This document shows, piece by piece, positions 1-13,637 of a DNA stretch of 64,000 bases (the stretch's first letter is position 1; every line of letters starts with the position of its first letter). Source of the stretch: Epiperipatus broadwayi (lineage: Eukaryota; Onychophora; Udeonychophora; Euonychophora; Peripatidae); NCBI GenBank assembly GCA_028023455.1, contig JAQFVV010006305.1:3093001-3157000 (forward strand), given 5' to 3'. The translations under genes and the position numbers were made by a program. The notes under the pieces are model-generated. The model saw nothing but the letters and a program-made list of their open reading frames with translations. It was not told the origin of the DNA and ran no database searches.

Positions 1-779
1 AATGAATTACTTTAGATTATTATTTTACATTCTTTTTTCTTTCTGCTTATCCGCTTACATTCTATTATTTCAAAAAAAGTTTACTATATAATTGTTTTAT
101 TTTCTAGTACTAGTGGCTTATATGACATAGACAGATTAAAATCATTTGAATTCTGAAAGGGTAATATTGTCATTGAAATTGGAATGTGGAAAGATTAAAT
201 GTGGTAATAAAAAATGAATCACTTACATATTGATAATGACTTAAAAGTTAACAAAGTAAGGGAAATTGGAACCTTTTAGATTACTAGAGCATATTATCTA
301 GTAATAAGGTTATAAAAACAAAAAGTAAATCCATCAAAACTACAACCACAACAACACATTACTGGATATAAAACCCAATATGGCTTAGTGCATTAGTGGG
401 CTAATGAACTAAAGGTTCATGGATAATAATTTGCTACAAATTCAAATATTATACAGAATCTTGAGTGCAAAACTATTTGATTACTTTTTACTATCAGGTA
501 TATACTTGTGAATAATTGAATTACATCAACTAATAATCATGCCCATAGAGTAATATAAGTCTATACTTCAAATATTTTCATAAGTAAAGAAGTTATGATT
601 GGGTAAAATATAAATTAATAAATAAGATAGTTTGGATGGATGATAGAAAGCCAACATTAAAAAAAAAGAAAAAAAGAAATACCATTGTACAACAATAACT
701 TGGATGCAAAAAATAAAATAAAGAAGAAGAATGATTAATAAGTTTGGGGGAATTCAGATGGATATATAAATTAACTATG
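1..779. other. AT-rich intergenic DNA, nothing recognised
   Basis: This stretch has no long open frame, no recognisable domain, no inverted repeat and no RNA gene. Short A- and T-runs dominate. Confidence 0.6.
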
Positions 780-790
780 GTCCAATTAGG

Positions 791-799
791 CTATATATA

Positions 800-866
<67 letters not shown>
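791..866. repeat. (TA)n microsatellite
   Basis: A nearly pure TA dinucleotide tract with one early phase break. It abuts the foldback repeat that starts at about 867. Confidence 0.95.
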
Positions 867-869
<3 letters not shown>

Positions 870-1785
870 AGCTTGCAAATAAGCTCTTAACAAGCTTTGC
901 AGAATATCCCTAACCCCAGACCGGTTTCTGCTACTGGCTTCCTCAGTGAGATGCTAGGATATTCAAGTATTAGATTAAAAATACCAAGACAAACTTAGCA
1001 CTTTATCTAATTGATAACTATTAAATAGTAAACCTGAAATTTTCAGATATCCATATGTCTTCCAATCCAGATATCTAACTTAAATAGCCATATGGGACTG
1101 AACCAAGTTAAGATATATTATATATTAATAGCATTAATAATATAAAATTGCCAAAACCTTAATAGCAAAAAAAAAAAAATAAAAAAAAAATCAAGTGAGC
1201 TGTCACATGACCTAATTTAAAGAAGTTTGTATTACAAATGTTATATTAAGAGCTCACAAATAAGCTCTTAACAAGCTTTGCAGAATAACACTAACCCCAG
1301 ACCAGTTTTGGCTATTAGCTTCCTCAGTGAGGTGTTAGAATATTCAAACATTAGATTAAAAATACCAAAACAAGTCCAGCACTTTATCTAATAGATATCT
1401 ATTAAGCAATTTTATTTTTTGCTATTAAGACTTTGGGAATTTTATATTGCTAAAGCTATTAATATATGGTGTACCTGAACTTGGTTCAGTCCATTGGCTA
1501 TTTATGTTAGATAGCTAAATGGGAAGACATATGGATGTCTGAAAATTTCAGATTTTCTACATAATAGTTCTCCATTAGATAAAGTGCTGGGTTTGTCCTG
1601 GTATTTTTAATCTAATGCTTGAATATCCTAGCACCTCACTGAGGAAGCCATTAGCAGAAACCAGTTTGAGGTTAGGGATATTCTACAAAGCTTGTTAAGA
1701 GCTTATTTGCAAGCTCTTTATATAACATTTGTAATACAAGCTTGTTTAAATTAGATCATATGACATCTGACTTGATTTTTTTAAA
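867..1785. repeat. Foldback repeat family R1, three units (two direct, one inverted)
   Basis: Unit 1 (about 868-1245) and unit 2 (from about 1250) both begin with GAGCT...AAATAAGCTCTTAACAAG and run through a core with CCCCAGACC and CCTCAGTGAG. A third unit lies in reverse orientation and ends at about 1725-1780, so 1250-1780 forms one large imperfect palindrome. No coding capacity is visible. The core resembles that of family R4 elsewhere in the window (CCCCAGACTAGTTTCTGGC, then ATCAGTGAG). This looks like a non-autonomous foldback or MITE family, but the superfamily is not assigned. Confidence 0.8.
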
Positions 1786-2636
1786 AAAAATATATATATA
1801 AAATTTGATTGGGAACTAAAAAACTTGCAAGTTCATCTAGTCCAGATTCAAACTCTAGATCAGTGTTTCCCAAAGTGATTCCTATGAACCCCAGGTCCTT
1901 GTGACCACTGAGGGTATCCATGGGAAATAAAAATAAATTTGGGGTCTGTGGACAACTTCAGGGGTGTGAGAAAGGTTTAATATAAAGTAAAAAATGTGAC
2001 TGTTTTTCATTATTATGAAAGTTAAGATAAATAGCAATAAATACATTGGTAGCCATTTTTACATCCTGAGTAAAATATAAGTATAAATAAGTACATAAGA
2101 TACAAGTAATGACAAGCATTGGATAGTGGGAGATTAGCCAACCATGGACATCTATCTATATATCTATGCAAGTTCAAATAGGAACAGAATCTCACCACTT
2201 CATGCAATAACTTATCATGGCATAAAAAACAGCCACTAATCAACAATTTAATTCTGTTTTATGCATTATGTAAAGCACATGCAACAAATTTTCATAGTTT
2301 TGACCAAAAAGCACTATCATTTTTGTATTGGTATGAAGATGGTGTATGTTACCAATACAATTGATATCTTCATGTATATTAAATTTATTTAAGCAAAATT
2401 ATACTTAGGTTATAATACATTATAATATTTATCAATATTACATTTTGTTATTTATTAATTTGTTTGATAATAATTAAATTATTTATTTTTTCTTGAAGTA
2501 CTCATACAATTTGTGAAACTTATTTGAAATTTTATCCTTATATTTTAAATAATTAATTTATGTGAGTGTTATGTTGTGGCATTTCATTTTCAAAATAAAA
2601 CAAAATATTAATAAATAATAATCAGCCATTAAGCTA
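1786..2636. other. AT-rich intergenic DNA with a possible hAT end
   Basis: No gene is recognised. At 1861 the sequence CAGTGTTTCCCAA resembles a hAT (Charlie-type) terminal inverted repeat, but no matching right end is visible, so no element is called. Confidence 0.5.
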
Positions 2637-3180
2637 ATGCACATGTGCTTTGTGGAATTTAACTATAAATGAATACTCTCACTTTCCAATCACAAGATAA
2701 AGTCTTTGTGAAAAGATAGAATGAATCCATCTATCCTTTCAACCCAAAAGTTTAAGTATGGGCAAATATTAAGTATTTGAAAATAAGAGTGGGAAGATAT
2801 TAAACAATCACTTTAAATTATCTTTACTATGCCTGAATGAATGATGCTTGCAAAATTTACTAGATTTACGATATGTCATTCTTAGTTGAAATTAAGCATA
2901 TGTAAATAAGATATTACTTTATATAGCATGATGTTTTTAAACTGTAATAATAATCAACCTAATAATGCACATGTGCTTTGTGGATTTTAACTATAAATGA
3001 ATACTCTCACTTTCCAATCACAAGATAAAGTCTTTGTGAAAAGATAAAATGAATCCATCTATCCATTTAACCCAAACATTTAAGTACGGGCAAATATTAA
3101 GCATTTGGAAATGAGAGTGTGAAGATATTAAACAATCACTTTAAATTATCTTTAATATGCCTGAATGAATGACACTTGTA
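2637..3180. repeat. Dispersed repeat family R2, two direct copies
   Basis: Two units of about 210 bp (about 2637-2850 and 2964-3178) are nearly identical. They share a GCACATGTGCTTTGTGGA start, a segment around GATAAAGTCTTTGTGAAAAG, and an ending near GCCTGAATGAATGA. Diverged direct and inverted copies recur at 30095-30790. The units are non-coding; the class is unknown, and a MITE-like or satellite-like origin is likely. Confidence 0.85.
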
Positions 3181-3209
3181 AAAAGTAAAAATCAATTAGA
3201 TTAACAAAA

Positions 3210-4260
3210 TATAAAAAAATAATTAAAAAAAAACAGATTCAAGTTAAGATCAAAATGAAAAATAATGATAAGAAATTAAACCAATGGGAGAAAAACACAA
3301 CAGTTTATAGTTATTCAGTCAGTTCTTCAATCTGTAGATTAATATGGTCTTGAGTCTGTAAGTCAGTCCAGACTGCATTTTTCTCCAGAGATTCACAGAA
3401 ATCTAGAGACAAATAGAACCATTCATTAGTGCTGCAGAAAATATTATTGCAGAAGCCACCAATCTAGCAACATGTGGGGCTAGACCATTTAGGAGTGTTT
3501 AACTGGGATTCAGGCCCCAAAGTCCTCCCAAAATTGCCTGTCCTGCCTGAACTCTCACTGGAAACTGATGCCAAAATGGTGAAATAGATACTGCTGCAAA
3601 CTCCCCCACCCCTTTGTCAAGACAAAAAATGGAAATCAAGCCTTGAAACCATTGATGGAGACCAAAAAGCCAACTAGGTGGAAACTGACAATCATAAAAA
3701 TCTAGGTAAAGATATTTTGATACCTGTCTATAGACACTTTACATTTATTTTAAATGAATTTTAATTAACAAAGGACTATTATAAAATTTAGCCTGAAACT
3801 AATCATTTATATTTCTTTACATAAAATATATTGTTATATTACATTAGATAGATGGGTGCTTGAATAAATATTAATGTTTGCTTAAATATTATTTGATCTA
3901 TTATATATCTCTCTCTCTCTTGTCGCGGCATCATCATTAATTTTGTTATAAATGTTATATGTCTTAAGTTAAGTGTGCTGGACTAGGTAGTCTGGAATAT
4001 GTCAAGTGCTGTATAGTGTACCTATTGTCCAAAGCATGCCAATTACATAACATATGGTTGGCTGTTGCCTGAGTTTGATTCTCAAAACAAACAAAATGCT
4101 TTGGATGGAAGGGGTTTGATTCCTGCAGTCAAAGTAGGCCATAGTCAGAATCATGTTATGCTTTGTATAGCTTGATTTGGCCATGAGTATCATTGATGGC
4201 TATGCTATCAATGATATTCTCCCCTCTACTTGAAGGGCCAGTCCATTCCCACAGTATTAA
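3210..4260 (+). repeat. Dispersed repeat family R3, uninterrupted copy
   Basis: This roughly 1-kb segment matches 54620-55231 followed by 57320-57745 in the same order and orientation. Shared landmarks are AATAATGATAAGAAATTAAA near the start, GGACTATTATAA in the middle, TATTAATGTTT at about 3870, and GAAGGGCC(A/G)GTCCATTCCCA at the end. The second copy carries the Merlin transposon, so this copy shows the site without an insertion. No open frame is conserved between the two. The class of the repeat is unknown. Confidence 0.8.
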
Positions 4261-4368
4261 AGATATATAATAACAATTACTGAGAAGTTATATACTAATA
4301 TTTAGCTTTTAAATGTGGTTAATATGATAATTTTGGGGAACCTGGTTCAATTAATATGACTGTCAGTA

Positions 4369-4443
4369 AATGTTCTTTGTCTGTGTTTTCATATATATAT
4401 ATATAGAATGTTCTTTGTCTGTGTTTTCATATATATATATAAA
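4369..4443. repeat. 38-bp tandem duplication
   Basis: Two adjacent copies of a unit that begins AATGTTCTTTGTCTGTG and ends in a short (AT)n tract. The period is 38 bp. Confidence 0.85.
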
Positions 4444-5559
4444 GCAGAATATATATAGTATGCAGTACTGAAGTCTTAAAATTAGGCTCATTTGTCATAT
4501 AAATTATCAGTGTACATATTTTAGTTATGAGATAGACAAGATAAATGGTGGAGGGCTTCAAACCAGTTCAGTTTCTCTATAATTTTTAAATTTTATCACT
4601 AATGTTTACTTTTCACATATTGGGTTATGAAATCATGGAGAAGTTATCCTACTTTATATCTTTAGGAGTTCAAATTCAACCAATATGAAGATTAACAGTA
4701 ACTGTTTTTCCTTCAAAGTTGACTTTCTACACACTCTCTATATTGTCTCTAATGATTATAAGTTAATATGAATGCTCTGTTTATAGAAAATGCCAAGGAT
4801 TTTTTTAAAAGAAGGATTAATAGCAAGTGTATTCCTTTTTGATTAATAAAAACAAGATAATAACCAAATTATCATTGTTATGTTTTTCCATTTACATTTA
4901 TTAAAACCAAAAAGATGAATTATAGAATTAACTTTATGATTAATGTATCCTTGTTTTAGATAAAAAAAATCATTTTTGTGTTATATTAATAATTTCGATT
5001 TTTGTCAACATCAGAAAACTCAAAATATTTGCTTTAATAGTAAACTTTTTTATATTTGATTTTAAATAAGTTACAGTATTTTAAAAATGATAAAAATGTT
5101 ATTACTTGACCTTTAAGCAAATTGATATTTTCTTTCTTTTTTTTTTGGTAGAAATTTTTTCCAATGTTCAACATTTAACTTTAATATAAATTTTTAATCT
5201 ATATTAGAATTCAATAAATTAGGTTTGATTTATTAGAAATATAATTGTACAAACAAAACACATTGTAAAAAATCATATTGAAAATAATGAATATTATAAA
5301 AATAATAATAAACTGAGAAAATAATGAGAACAAAGAATTTTTTCCTCAGGAAAGGAATTAAGTTAACAATTCCAAAAAAATAAAATCATTACTGACTAAA
5401 ATGTATTTTTAAAATAGAAATGAATAAATGTGAAGTCACCCAAAAATATGAATTATTTTTAAAATTTTAAAATCATGTTCAACATTTTTTAATCATCTCA
5501 AAAGCTTCTAGCACCATGTTAGTAAATGCATTACTCATCTATTTCAAAAGATGTTACAA
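4444..5559. other. AT-rich intergenic DNA, nothing recognised
   Basis: No gene, domain or structured repeat is visible. Confidence 0.6.
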
Positions 5560-6450
5560 TGATACTGATCATAAAATCCCTATCTAGTGCATACTCATCC
5601 AATATCCCCAGACTAGTTTTTGGCTTGTGGCCTTTGTCAGTGAGAAGCCTTGAATCTGAGAGCACTGCATCTAGATCTTAGGATCGAATGCAACTCTCTA
5701 GCAGCCATATTTAACTCTACTTAACTACAAAACTATGAGTCTTAAATTGAAAACACCTTAATATTATCAATCCAAGCTCATCAGCTTATATAGTCATAGA
5801 GATCTGAACTCAGTTCAGTACCTATACATTTTGGTGTCTTTGTTTCTTTAATAACCATAGCCACCACTATCCTATTAGGCAGGATTGGTTTTAAACCAAT
5901 AAACATCACATGCTCACCATTTCTTATGCTTGCTGATAAAAAACAGGCAAACCTCACTATATGTATTGCCACACACTGCAAGCTAGAGTAATCAAGGGAT
6001 GCCAGAAGGCTTGTGCATAAAATCCCCATTCAGTTCCAACTCATCCAATATCTCCAGACTAGATTCTGGTTTGTGGCCTTCATCAGTGAGTAGCCTTGGA
6101 TCTGAGAGCAATGCACCTAGATCATAGGATCTAATGCAACCCTCCAGCAGCCACCTTTTATCTCTACTTAACTACAAAACTATTAGTCTTAAATTGAAAA
6201 TGCCTTAATATTTTTAATCCAAGCTCATCAGCTTATATAGTCATATAGCTGCAGGGGGTTGCATTAGATCCTAAGATCTAGGTGCAGTGCTCTCAGATCC
6301 AAGGCTCTTCAATGATGAAGGCCACAAGGCCAGAAACTAGTCTGGGGATATTAGAGTAGGCACTAGATGGGGATTTTATGAACAAGCCTTTTAGCATCCA
6401 TTGATTACTCTGGATTGCACTGAGTGGCAATACACATAGAGAGTTTTGCC
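5560..6450. repeat. Foldback repeat family R4, two direct and one inverted copy
   Basis: Copies begin near CATAAAATCCC and carry the core CCCCAGACTAGTTTTTGGC, GGCCTTTGTCAGTGAG and CTAGATCTTAGGATC. Direct copies lie at about 5565-5840 and 6015-6245. The inverted copy, about 6245-6400, pairs with the second. More copies lie at 32451-33345 and a short fragment at about 59785-59845. The units are non-coding. The short frame at 5781-6029 on the minus strand lies wholly inside the repeat and is not a gene. Confidence 0.85.
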
Positions 6451-9400
6451 TGTTTTAATAACAGATAAGAGCAAGCATAAGCAATAGTGACCATGTGATG
6501 TTTATTGGTTAAAAATAAAACATACAAATAAAATCAAAGTGCATATATGTATTCTTTTGGTTTTAAATATACTCTCTCTATATAAAAGTATAAGTGAAAT
6601 GAAAATAAAAAAAAGTGATGCAATTCACTAAAAATTCTAGTTGTAAATCTATTAATGTAAACCAATATTAAAAATCTTGCAGAAATGGAGCTTCTGCAGT
6701 AAAGAATATAGTATTCTGAAAAAGTATTAATAATTATTCAATTAACAGTAAATTTGCTTTGGCTCAAAAAAAAAAAACAACAAGAAAGAAAAGTTGCATT
6801 TTAAGCAGTAGTTCATGCAGACTTGTTTAATGTGGAAAAATAGAACTTAATTTGTAAGCAATTTTATGATTTTTGTTAAATATAAATGTAATTTATAGAG
6901 TTTCTTAAAAAATTTCTTTAAATTAAATGTTCTAGAGTTTTTATGTAGACATTGAAAGTGATGATTGAAAATTGGGAAAAGCTTAAAATATTTAAATTTT
7001 TTAGCATTTTTTTTGTCTTTTGAAAAAAATAATTTGAGAGCATTGATAATATGTCTTTGTTATTGCATTTTTTCTATCCTTTTTTCCATTGGTAATAAAT
7101 AATATGTATTCAGAAATAGAAATTAGAAATATATATCTATCCTAATAAGTTTTACAAAAAAATCCTAAGTATTGATATTAAATCAGGGAAATGTTAAATC
7201 CTACATATATGTGTTTGGGTATCACTTTTTTCAAATTGTTGGAATTTCAAAAACACTTTATATATATTGTATAAAAAGAAATATTAGAAATAAATATTTT
7301 TCCACAAGCTCCATTGATTAGTGTGTGAGTGAACAGAATGAGTCCTAGGGGGTTGAATGCCAAAGGTAATAGGAGGGCCGTGCTCCTCTAGTAAATTATT
7401 ATGTAATTATTGTATAAAAATATTCATTAATGTTTGATAAACTAAGGAAAAAATGAACTTGTTTGTTATTCCCGAAGTCTTCTTAAAGTAATCTCAAACT
7501 TACCTTGAAATGGAAAAACAATGAACTGGGACCATCGCACACATGAATGCTGGACTAAATTACTCTGAGATTACTTTCTATTGAAAAGTATTGGTCTCTT
7601 CATGTTAATTTCGTTTTCTAATGAAAAATGAGTGCAGAAGAGTGATTTAAAGAAGGATTATCAGGATCATCTCCAAAATAAATACTCTCATAATCACCGA
7701 AGCTCAAAGTCAATAAGTTAAGATTTATTTAAAAATAATCATATATGAAAATTTTGTCTGTATTCATTTCTAGTTTTTCTTGTAAGCTTTAAATATAGAT
7801 GTGCACACACACAAGATTGTGTGCCAAGAGACCAACCCATTTCAATATATATTGTCTTTTATATAGTCTACATTATCATATCAATTACTAATTTAATTGT
7901 ACATTTTATTCCTGACAATATTATAGGTGAAATTTTTTGACCATTTTGACCATCATTGTAATCAATCAATAAATTTTTATTCAGATGATACAATAACATT
8001 TTAAAATATTAATAATAATATATAAAAATATCAATATTTGGTAAGTTCTCTGTCTGAAGGCAGTTAAACAAAATATTATGACTAAATTATCCACTTGTTC
8101 CTAGTAACTCATCACTGCTTATCACTCTCATAACACAACTTATTTTAGCATCTTAATTTTGAACTACATCATAAACTTTTGAAAGTCCCATAATGTAAAT
8201 GATGTAATTAAAGTATTTTCTAAAACATAAATTTAAAATAATCTTCAAAAGAAATATAAAACTTTAATCCATATAAAATTATAAATTATCACATTTACAT
8301 GAATTACAAAAAAAAAAACCTTTATCTGCACATGTAATTAATTTTTCAATAATTCATCTTAGATCTGTATTATTATTTCTGTTTAATTTCTATTTTTTTT
8401 TTCACCAATTCTCTAGAGAAACATTATATAATTTCTAATCACCTTTTCTCAGATTTAGACACCCCCCCCCCTCGATCTTCAACAGTAGCATCTATTATTA
8501 ATTCTTTCAATTACCACAAAGGTGATTTAATTAACGTGCACATCAATAAATTTTATTATAAAAAAAAGTTTAGGATCAGAATAAAGTAATAAATATATAT
8601 TAAAACTCTTGAAGTTGTTAATTCATTATAAAATTTTGTATTAATTTTATATTGGTAATTAATTTAAATAATGTAAAAGTTCACATATACATATATATTC
8701 TTTTGGTTATTAACATAATAGTTTATACTATTTAAAAGTTTTACATATATTTCTAAATTTTTAAATTTTTTATCAGCACATTCATCATCTTAAACTCCAT
8801 TATATCACAACAATCCATTAGCCTAAAAATTCAGACCATCCTCTTTTCTTATACATGGAAAACTAAAAGCATTAAATATTTGGATCTCCATTCCTGTATT
8901 AACAATTCAATATTTTCGATATCATATATATGTATATGCATGAAAAAGACCTTGTCTATATACCAGTCACTTTATATTTATGATTTGGATTTAAATTTAG
9001 GTTGCATAAAACTTTTCAGTTTTCAACAGGTTTAGATTTATCTTTCACATAATTGGTCCATAACTAACATATCCAATCTTTCAATATTTACTGACAAATG
9101 TGCATCTATGTATTGTTTCTCTAAGAAGATAGAATGGAAAGGAAGCAGTTTTAAAAAAAAATTTGCCCTAAAATAGATTGTTTAATTGATGATATACATT
9201 ATTATATCTTATGTATGCTAAAATACTTTTAGGTAGATAATTATTATTATAGCATTACTGTTTCCTATTGGATCTCTTACTACAATGTTACTTATTCAGA
9301 GACCAGAACATGATCCAAAAATGGCAGGTATCTATATAAAATCCTAAGGATATGATAACAAGATGATCTGATAGCTGTATTCACAACTTCACATCTCAAG

Positions 9401-10069
9401 AATATATGATTTTTTTTGTAGAGTATAAATGCATTTTTATTTTTGCAAAATAATGTAAAAATTTGAGTATTGAATAAAACAACAATTTAAAAATATTTTG
9501 GTAAGAAATATTAAAAATTTCTGAATATATTATAAAAATTACTATCATCAAATAAAATTAATAAAACTGAAAACATAATAAATATTTTTTTAACTTACGA
9601 TCTTTTCAAAATTGGATATATTTCTATTCTATAAGAAATTAGAATCTGATAAAAAAAATTATACGCAACTGTATTACAAATATTAATACTTATGCAAATA
9701 TTAATATTTAATATATAAATCAGAGTAAGATTTAATGTTAAAATAGTTGTTATGCATAAGAATACTTTTATATAAATATAATCTGAAGCATTTAAAGTTT
9801 ATTCATCTGGGTTTATCTTTCATATCTATATGAAAAACTCTAAGTTTGAGAATGTTAAAAATAAATTATATTAAATGCATAAAAAATAGTATTAAACGAC
9901 CACAGATGATATATCATCATATGGTCACAACCCTCTATTGATTAATTACTCCATTTTGTCTTTAGATAAATAAAATAATAACGTTTACATGCAATAGATT
10001 CAAAATATAGATATATTAAACAACCTCCATACTTCCCCATTCTTTTTAAATTCATATAAATAAAAACCC
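6451..10069. other. AT-rich intergenic DNA, nothing recognised
   Basis: About 3.6 kb without a convincing open frame, RNA gene or repeat structure. It contains a short C-run at about 8461-8472. Confidence 0.55.
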
Positions 10070-10150
10070 AATAAAAGATAAATAACCCCCAAGATGCATT
10101 TTGTGCCGAAGCAGCACTCATCAATTGGCCCAGGTCACTATCTTCCATAT
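10070..10150. repeat. Repeat family R5 fragment
   Basis: The segment with AGATAAATAACCCCCAAG and GCAGCACTCATCAATTGG matches repeats at 26441-26940 and 62640-62930. It is short and non-coding. Confidence 0.6.
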
Positions 10151-10193
10151 ACATCTCTATTATATAAAGAATATTTATTTATAGTAAATTATT

Positions 10194-10347
10194 ACATTTT
10201 TATTTATCATTGTCAAACTCATTCCACTCACAACTTTGAAACCATCTACCTCAAAAATGATTAGTAATAATCATTATTATATTTATCTGAAGTGGATGGT
10301 GTCAAAGTTGTGAGTGAAGTGAGTTTGACAATAGTAAATAAAAATGT
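10194..10347. mobile_element. Hairpin MITE (about 154 bp)
   Basis: The left end reads ACATTTTTATTTATCATTG. The right end reads as its near-exact reverse complement, ending AATAAAAATGT. The arms extend about 65 bp each through CAAACTCA...CACAACTTTGA(C/A)ACCATC, with a short AT-rich loop. This foldback structure without coding sequence is typical of a MITE. The superfamily is not assigned because no clear target duplication is seen. Confidence 0.75.
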
Positions 10348-10877
10348 AAGAATTCAAAATATACTTCTTTTCAAATTTTTTTTTTAAAAAATTATGTTCG
10401 AATTTTGCTAAGTTATTTTAATCTTCAAATAAAAAATATTTACAAAGTCATAATGTTTAATAAAAATAATAATAATAATATATATATGCCAATGGTTTCA
10501 AAGTATTTTTATGCATACAGCAATGACAAATGTGTACATAATTTAGTGCAGCAGTAAATTAAATGTTTCAAAAGCTAAAATTTCCTGCTCAATGTTTAGC
10601 TGAAGAAAATAATTTTAAAATTTCTCAGTTTTGTCAAATGAATGGAATTGTTGAGTTTCAAGCTACTACTTGAATGTCACATGACTCCCAATCACTAACT
10701 ATACAATTATTTTACTTATTACTTTAAGTGGCATATAAAAAAGTTAGTGTGACTATTTACAAATATACTAATAAGAGTTTCTAATAATAAATATCACTTT
10801 TTAACATTCTTTGTTATTTTTTTAAATTGTTAATTTTGTATTGTATTTTTAAAATGGCTTATATATTGTGCCTATAT

Positions 10878-10957
<80 letters not shown>

Positions 10958-12177
10958 GTAACCAACCAGGCAGCATTCACAACCAACCAAGAGGAGCAGG
11001 TCACACACATAGGTAGGTCAGTACTATAATAGCTATGGGTTTTTTTCCACAAAGTGGTGAGTCCTCTTATAGACAACATGAGCTAACATAAAGATATCTG
11101 GTTCTTATTCCAACTTATATTTTATCTCATGTTCACACTTTATCTAAATTTAGGTTCTTCTTAAAAAAACTTTAAATTTTATCTCAGGTTAATAAATGTA
11201 CTGGGCACAAAAAGTAATAATAGTAATAAAAACTTAGAAATTTTTAAAATATAATAATTATTTATGTTACACAATGCATACACTATTTTCTTCTTCTTAT
11301 TTCATCATTAGATATTTTATGTCTTATATAAACAGAAATGCAAATGGGCATTAATAAAGTATTTAAATGTTTTAAATAAAACATTGCTAGCAGATAAAAC
11401 ATTTGCAAAATATCTTAAAGTTCTTCAAATACAAATACTTCATTTATACACTTATAATTATATCTAATTTTAATATCTTCTGACATGAACTTAAAAAAGT
11501 ACTAAATAAAATAATGTAGCAAATAAGAAAGATATATTTTATGCTACCAATTACATTATAAAAATGAATAATGAAAATAAAGACAGAGAAACACAGTATT
11601 TGTTTTATTATAATGCAGGTGAAATAAATAATAAACCAAATAAATAAATTTTATGTGACTATAGAATAATAAATAATAGAGCTTTATTAAATTAGATTTT
11701 CTGGATAATGAATGTAATAATGCCAACAAAACAGAAACATATTTAATAAATAGCAAAATATTTATTTATATGATAAGTTACGTTTAATTTAACACATAGA
11801 CTAATAGAGATATTTTTACACTGTACGATAGATATTTCTTTCTGAAGCACTCCTACTATTACCCCAAAGTTATCACATTCTATCTAATAATACTTCTTTC
11901 AATATTAGGTACACAGAGCAAAATAACATGGATATATGCCTATACATAGGCACCTAATATGCTATTAAACTCTTTATAAAGCAAAACATCTGAAAATCAT
12001 TGTGTAAATACACTTATTATGAACTTTATAAAGATAGCAAAATATTATCAAGATAATTATACTAATTCAATACTGCTAATACCTATGAGGGATGAGTAAA
12101 TAAATGTGCTCAATACTGACTACATTTTAAATTTAAATTTCAATAGAGTTAATAATATAAATATAAATATGGACATG
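10348..12177. other. AT-rich intergenic DNA with one (TA)n tract
   Basis: No gene is recognised. A (TA)n tract lies at 10880-10954, and the short YI-repeat frame over it is only the translation of that tract. Confidence 0.6.
10880..10954. repeat. (TA)n microsatellite
   Basis: A pure TA tract of about 75 bp. Confidence 0.95.
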
Positions 12178-12667
12178 CCTTACAGAAGGGATGGGCAAAT
12201 AATGGCCTGAAGGCCACCCATGGCCTGCTAAGAGTTTTTATGCAGCCCTCCAAGACAATCAGAAAAATCTGGCTTGAGATTTCCTTCCCATGCACGACCA
12301 AAGATTTGTCTCTTATTTTCTACTAGGATGGCTATGTCAATACACGTGCACAGTGTAGATATGATGTGCAATGCTTTTCCAGTTGATCTGGTTAATTTGC
12401 ATTTAGAAAATATATTCATTTCCAACTTTAGTGAAACCATGAATCCTCTGAAAAAATGTAAAATCAGTGATGAATGTCATGTGTTTAATGAAGAATGGAC
12501 AAACAAATATTTCTTTGGTAATATAGGGAAGAAAGCAGTGTGTTTATTGCATCATGAAAAAAGGTGTGGCCCTCCGCTAACCTTCACTTCCACAAAGTGG
12601 CCCTTGATGCGGCCCTCTGCCAATCTCTGCAGCCCCCAAGCTAAAACAATTGCCCACCCCTGCCTTA
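12178..12667 (+). mobile_element. Internally deleted hAT transposon
   Basis: The left end starts CAGAAGGGATGGGCAAA at 12183. The right end, read in reverse complement, starts CAGGGGTGGGCAATTG and finishes at 12662. Both match the CAGNGGTGGGCAA-type terminal repeats of many hAT elements. A CCTTA pentamer flanks both ends (12178-12182 and 12663-12667) and may be a target duplication. That is shorter than the usual 8 bp of hAT, although 5-bp hAT groups are known. The interior holds only a short piece of transposase N-terminus, so this is a non-autonomous deletion derivative. Confidence 0.7.
12439..12570 (+). pseudogene. hAT transposase N-terminal fragment (BED finger region)
   Basis: The frame that runs MNPLKKC...ECHVFNEEWTNKYFF...VCLLHHE resembles the N-terminus of Charlie-type hAT transposases and their domesticated relatives such as GTF2IRD2 and ZBED proteins. 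In those, an EW-x-(3-4)-YFF motif is followed by VCLxC of a BED-like finger. Here the second cysteine of the VCLxC pair is not present, and the sequence jumps within a few codons to the right terminal repeat. The catalytic RNase H-like domain and dimerisation domain are missing. The family call rests on remembered motif similarity, not an alignment. Confidence 0.6.
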
Positions 12668-12941
12668 AAGTATTTTAAAATACCAAAAATACACATGAAC
12701 ATTAAGTTAGAGACAAAATGGAAGATAGAAAATGTGAATAGGCACTCAGTAACTTGACTTGGCAGTGCTGAAAATGAAAAAGCTACACTCTCACATGGAA
12801 GGCTGAACAATATAATTTCATGAAATAGGCATTCAATAAGTATGTGTAGGAAATACCAGAAAATAATCAAGTCCTGCTCTCAGCTAAATTGATAGCTGAC
12901 TTCAAGTAATGTATCAATTAATAATCATACAAGGCAGGAGC

Positions 12942-13421
<480 letters not shown>

Positions 13422-13637
13422 GAATCCCATGGCAAATCTCTGCTGAGGTAAGAAGCAATCGTTAAGTTCTCCGATGTAAGTATTTATTTTTTACTTTTGT
13501 TCCAACTTGTTATGCGAAAAACAAACATAATACAGGAAAAATCGAATTATATAATAGATTAATAGTGTTTTTTGAAAAATATCGGTGTGTTTTAATATCT
13601 TTTTTTAAAAAAATACTGACTTGAGTCAGAATAAATC

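Noticed and set aside
1861-1990. hAT element from CAGTGTTTCCCAA
   Set aside because: Only one end resembles a hAT terminus. No partner end or transposase is found nearby.
5781-6029. Small minus-strand gene of 82 codons
   Set aside because: It lies wholly within repeat R4, and related copies do not keep the frame.
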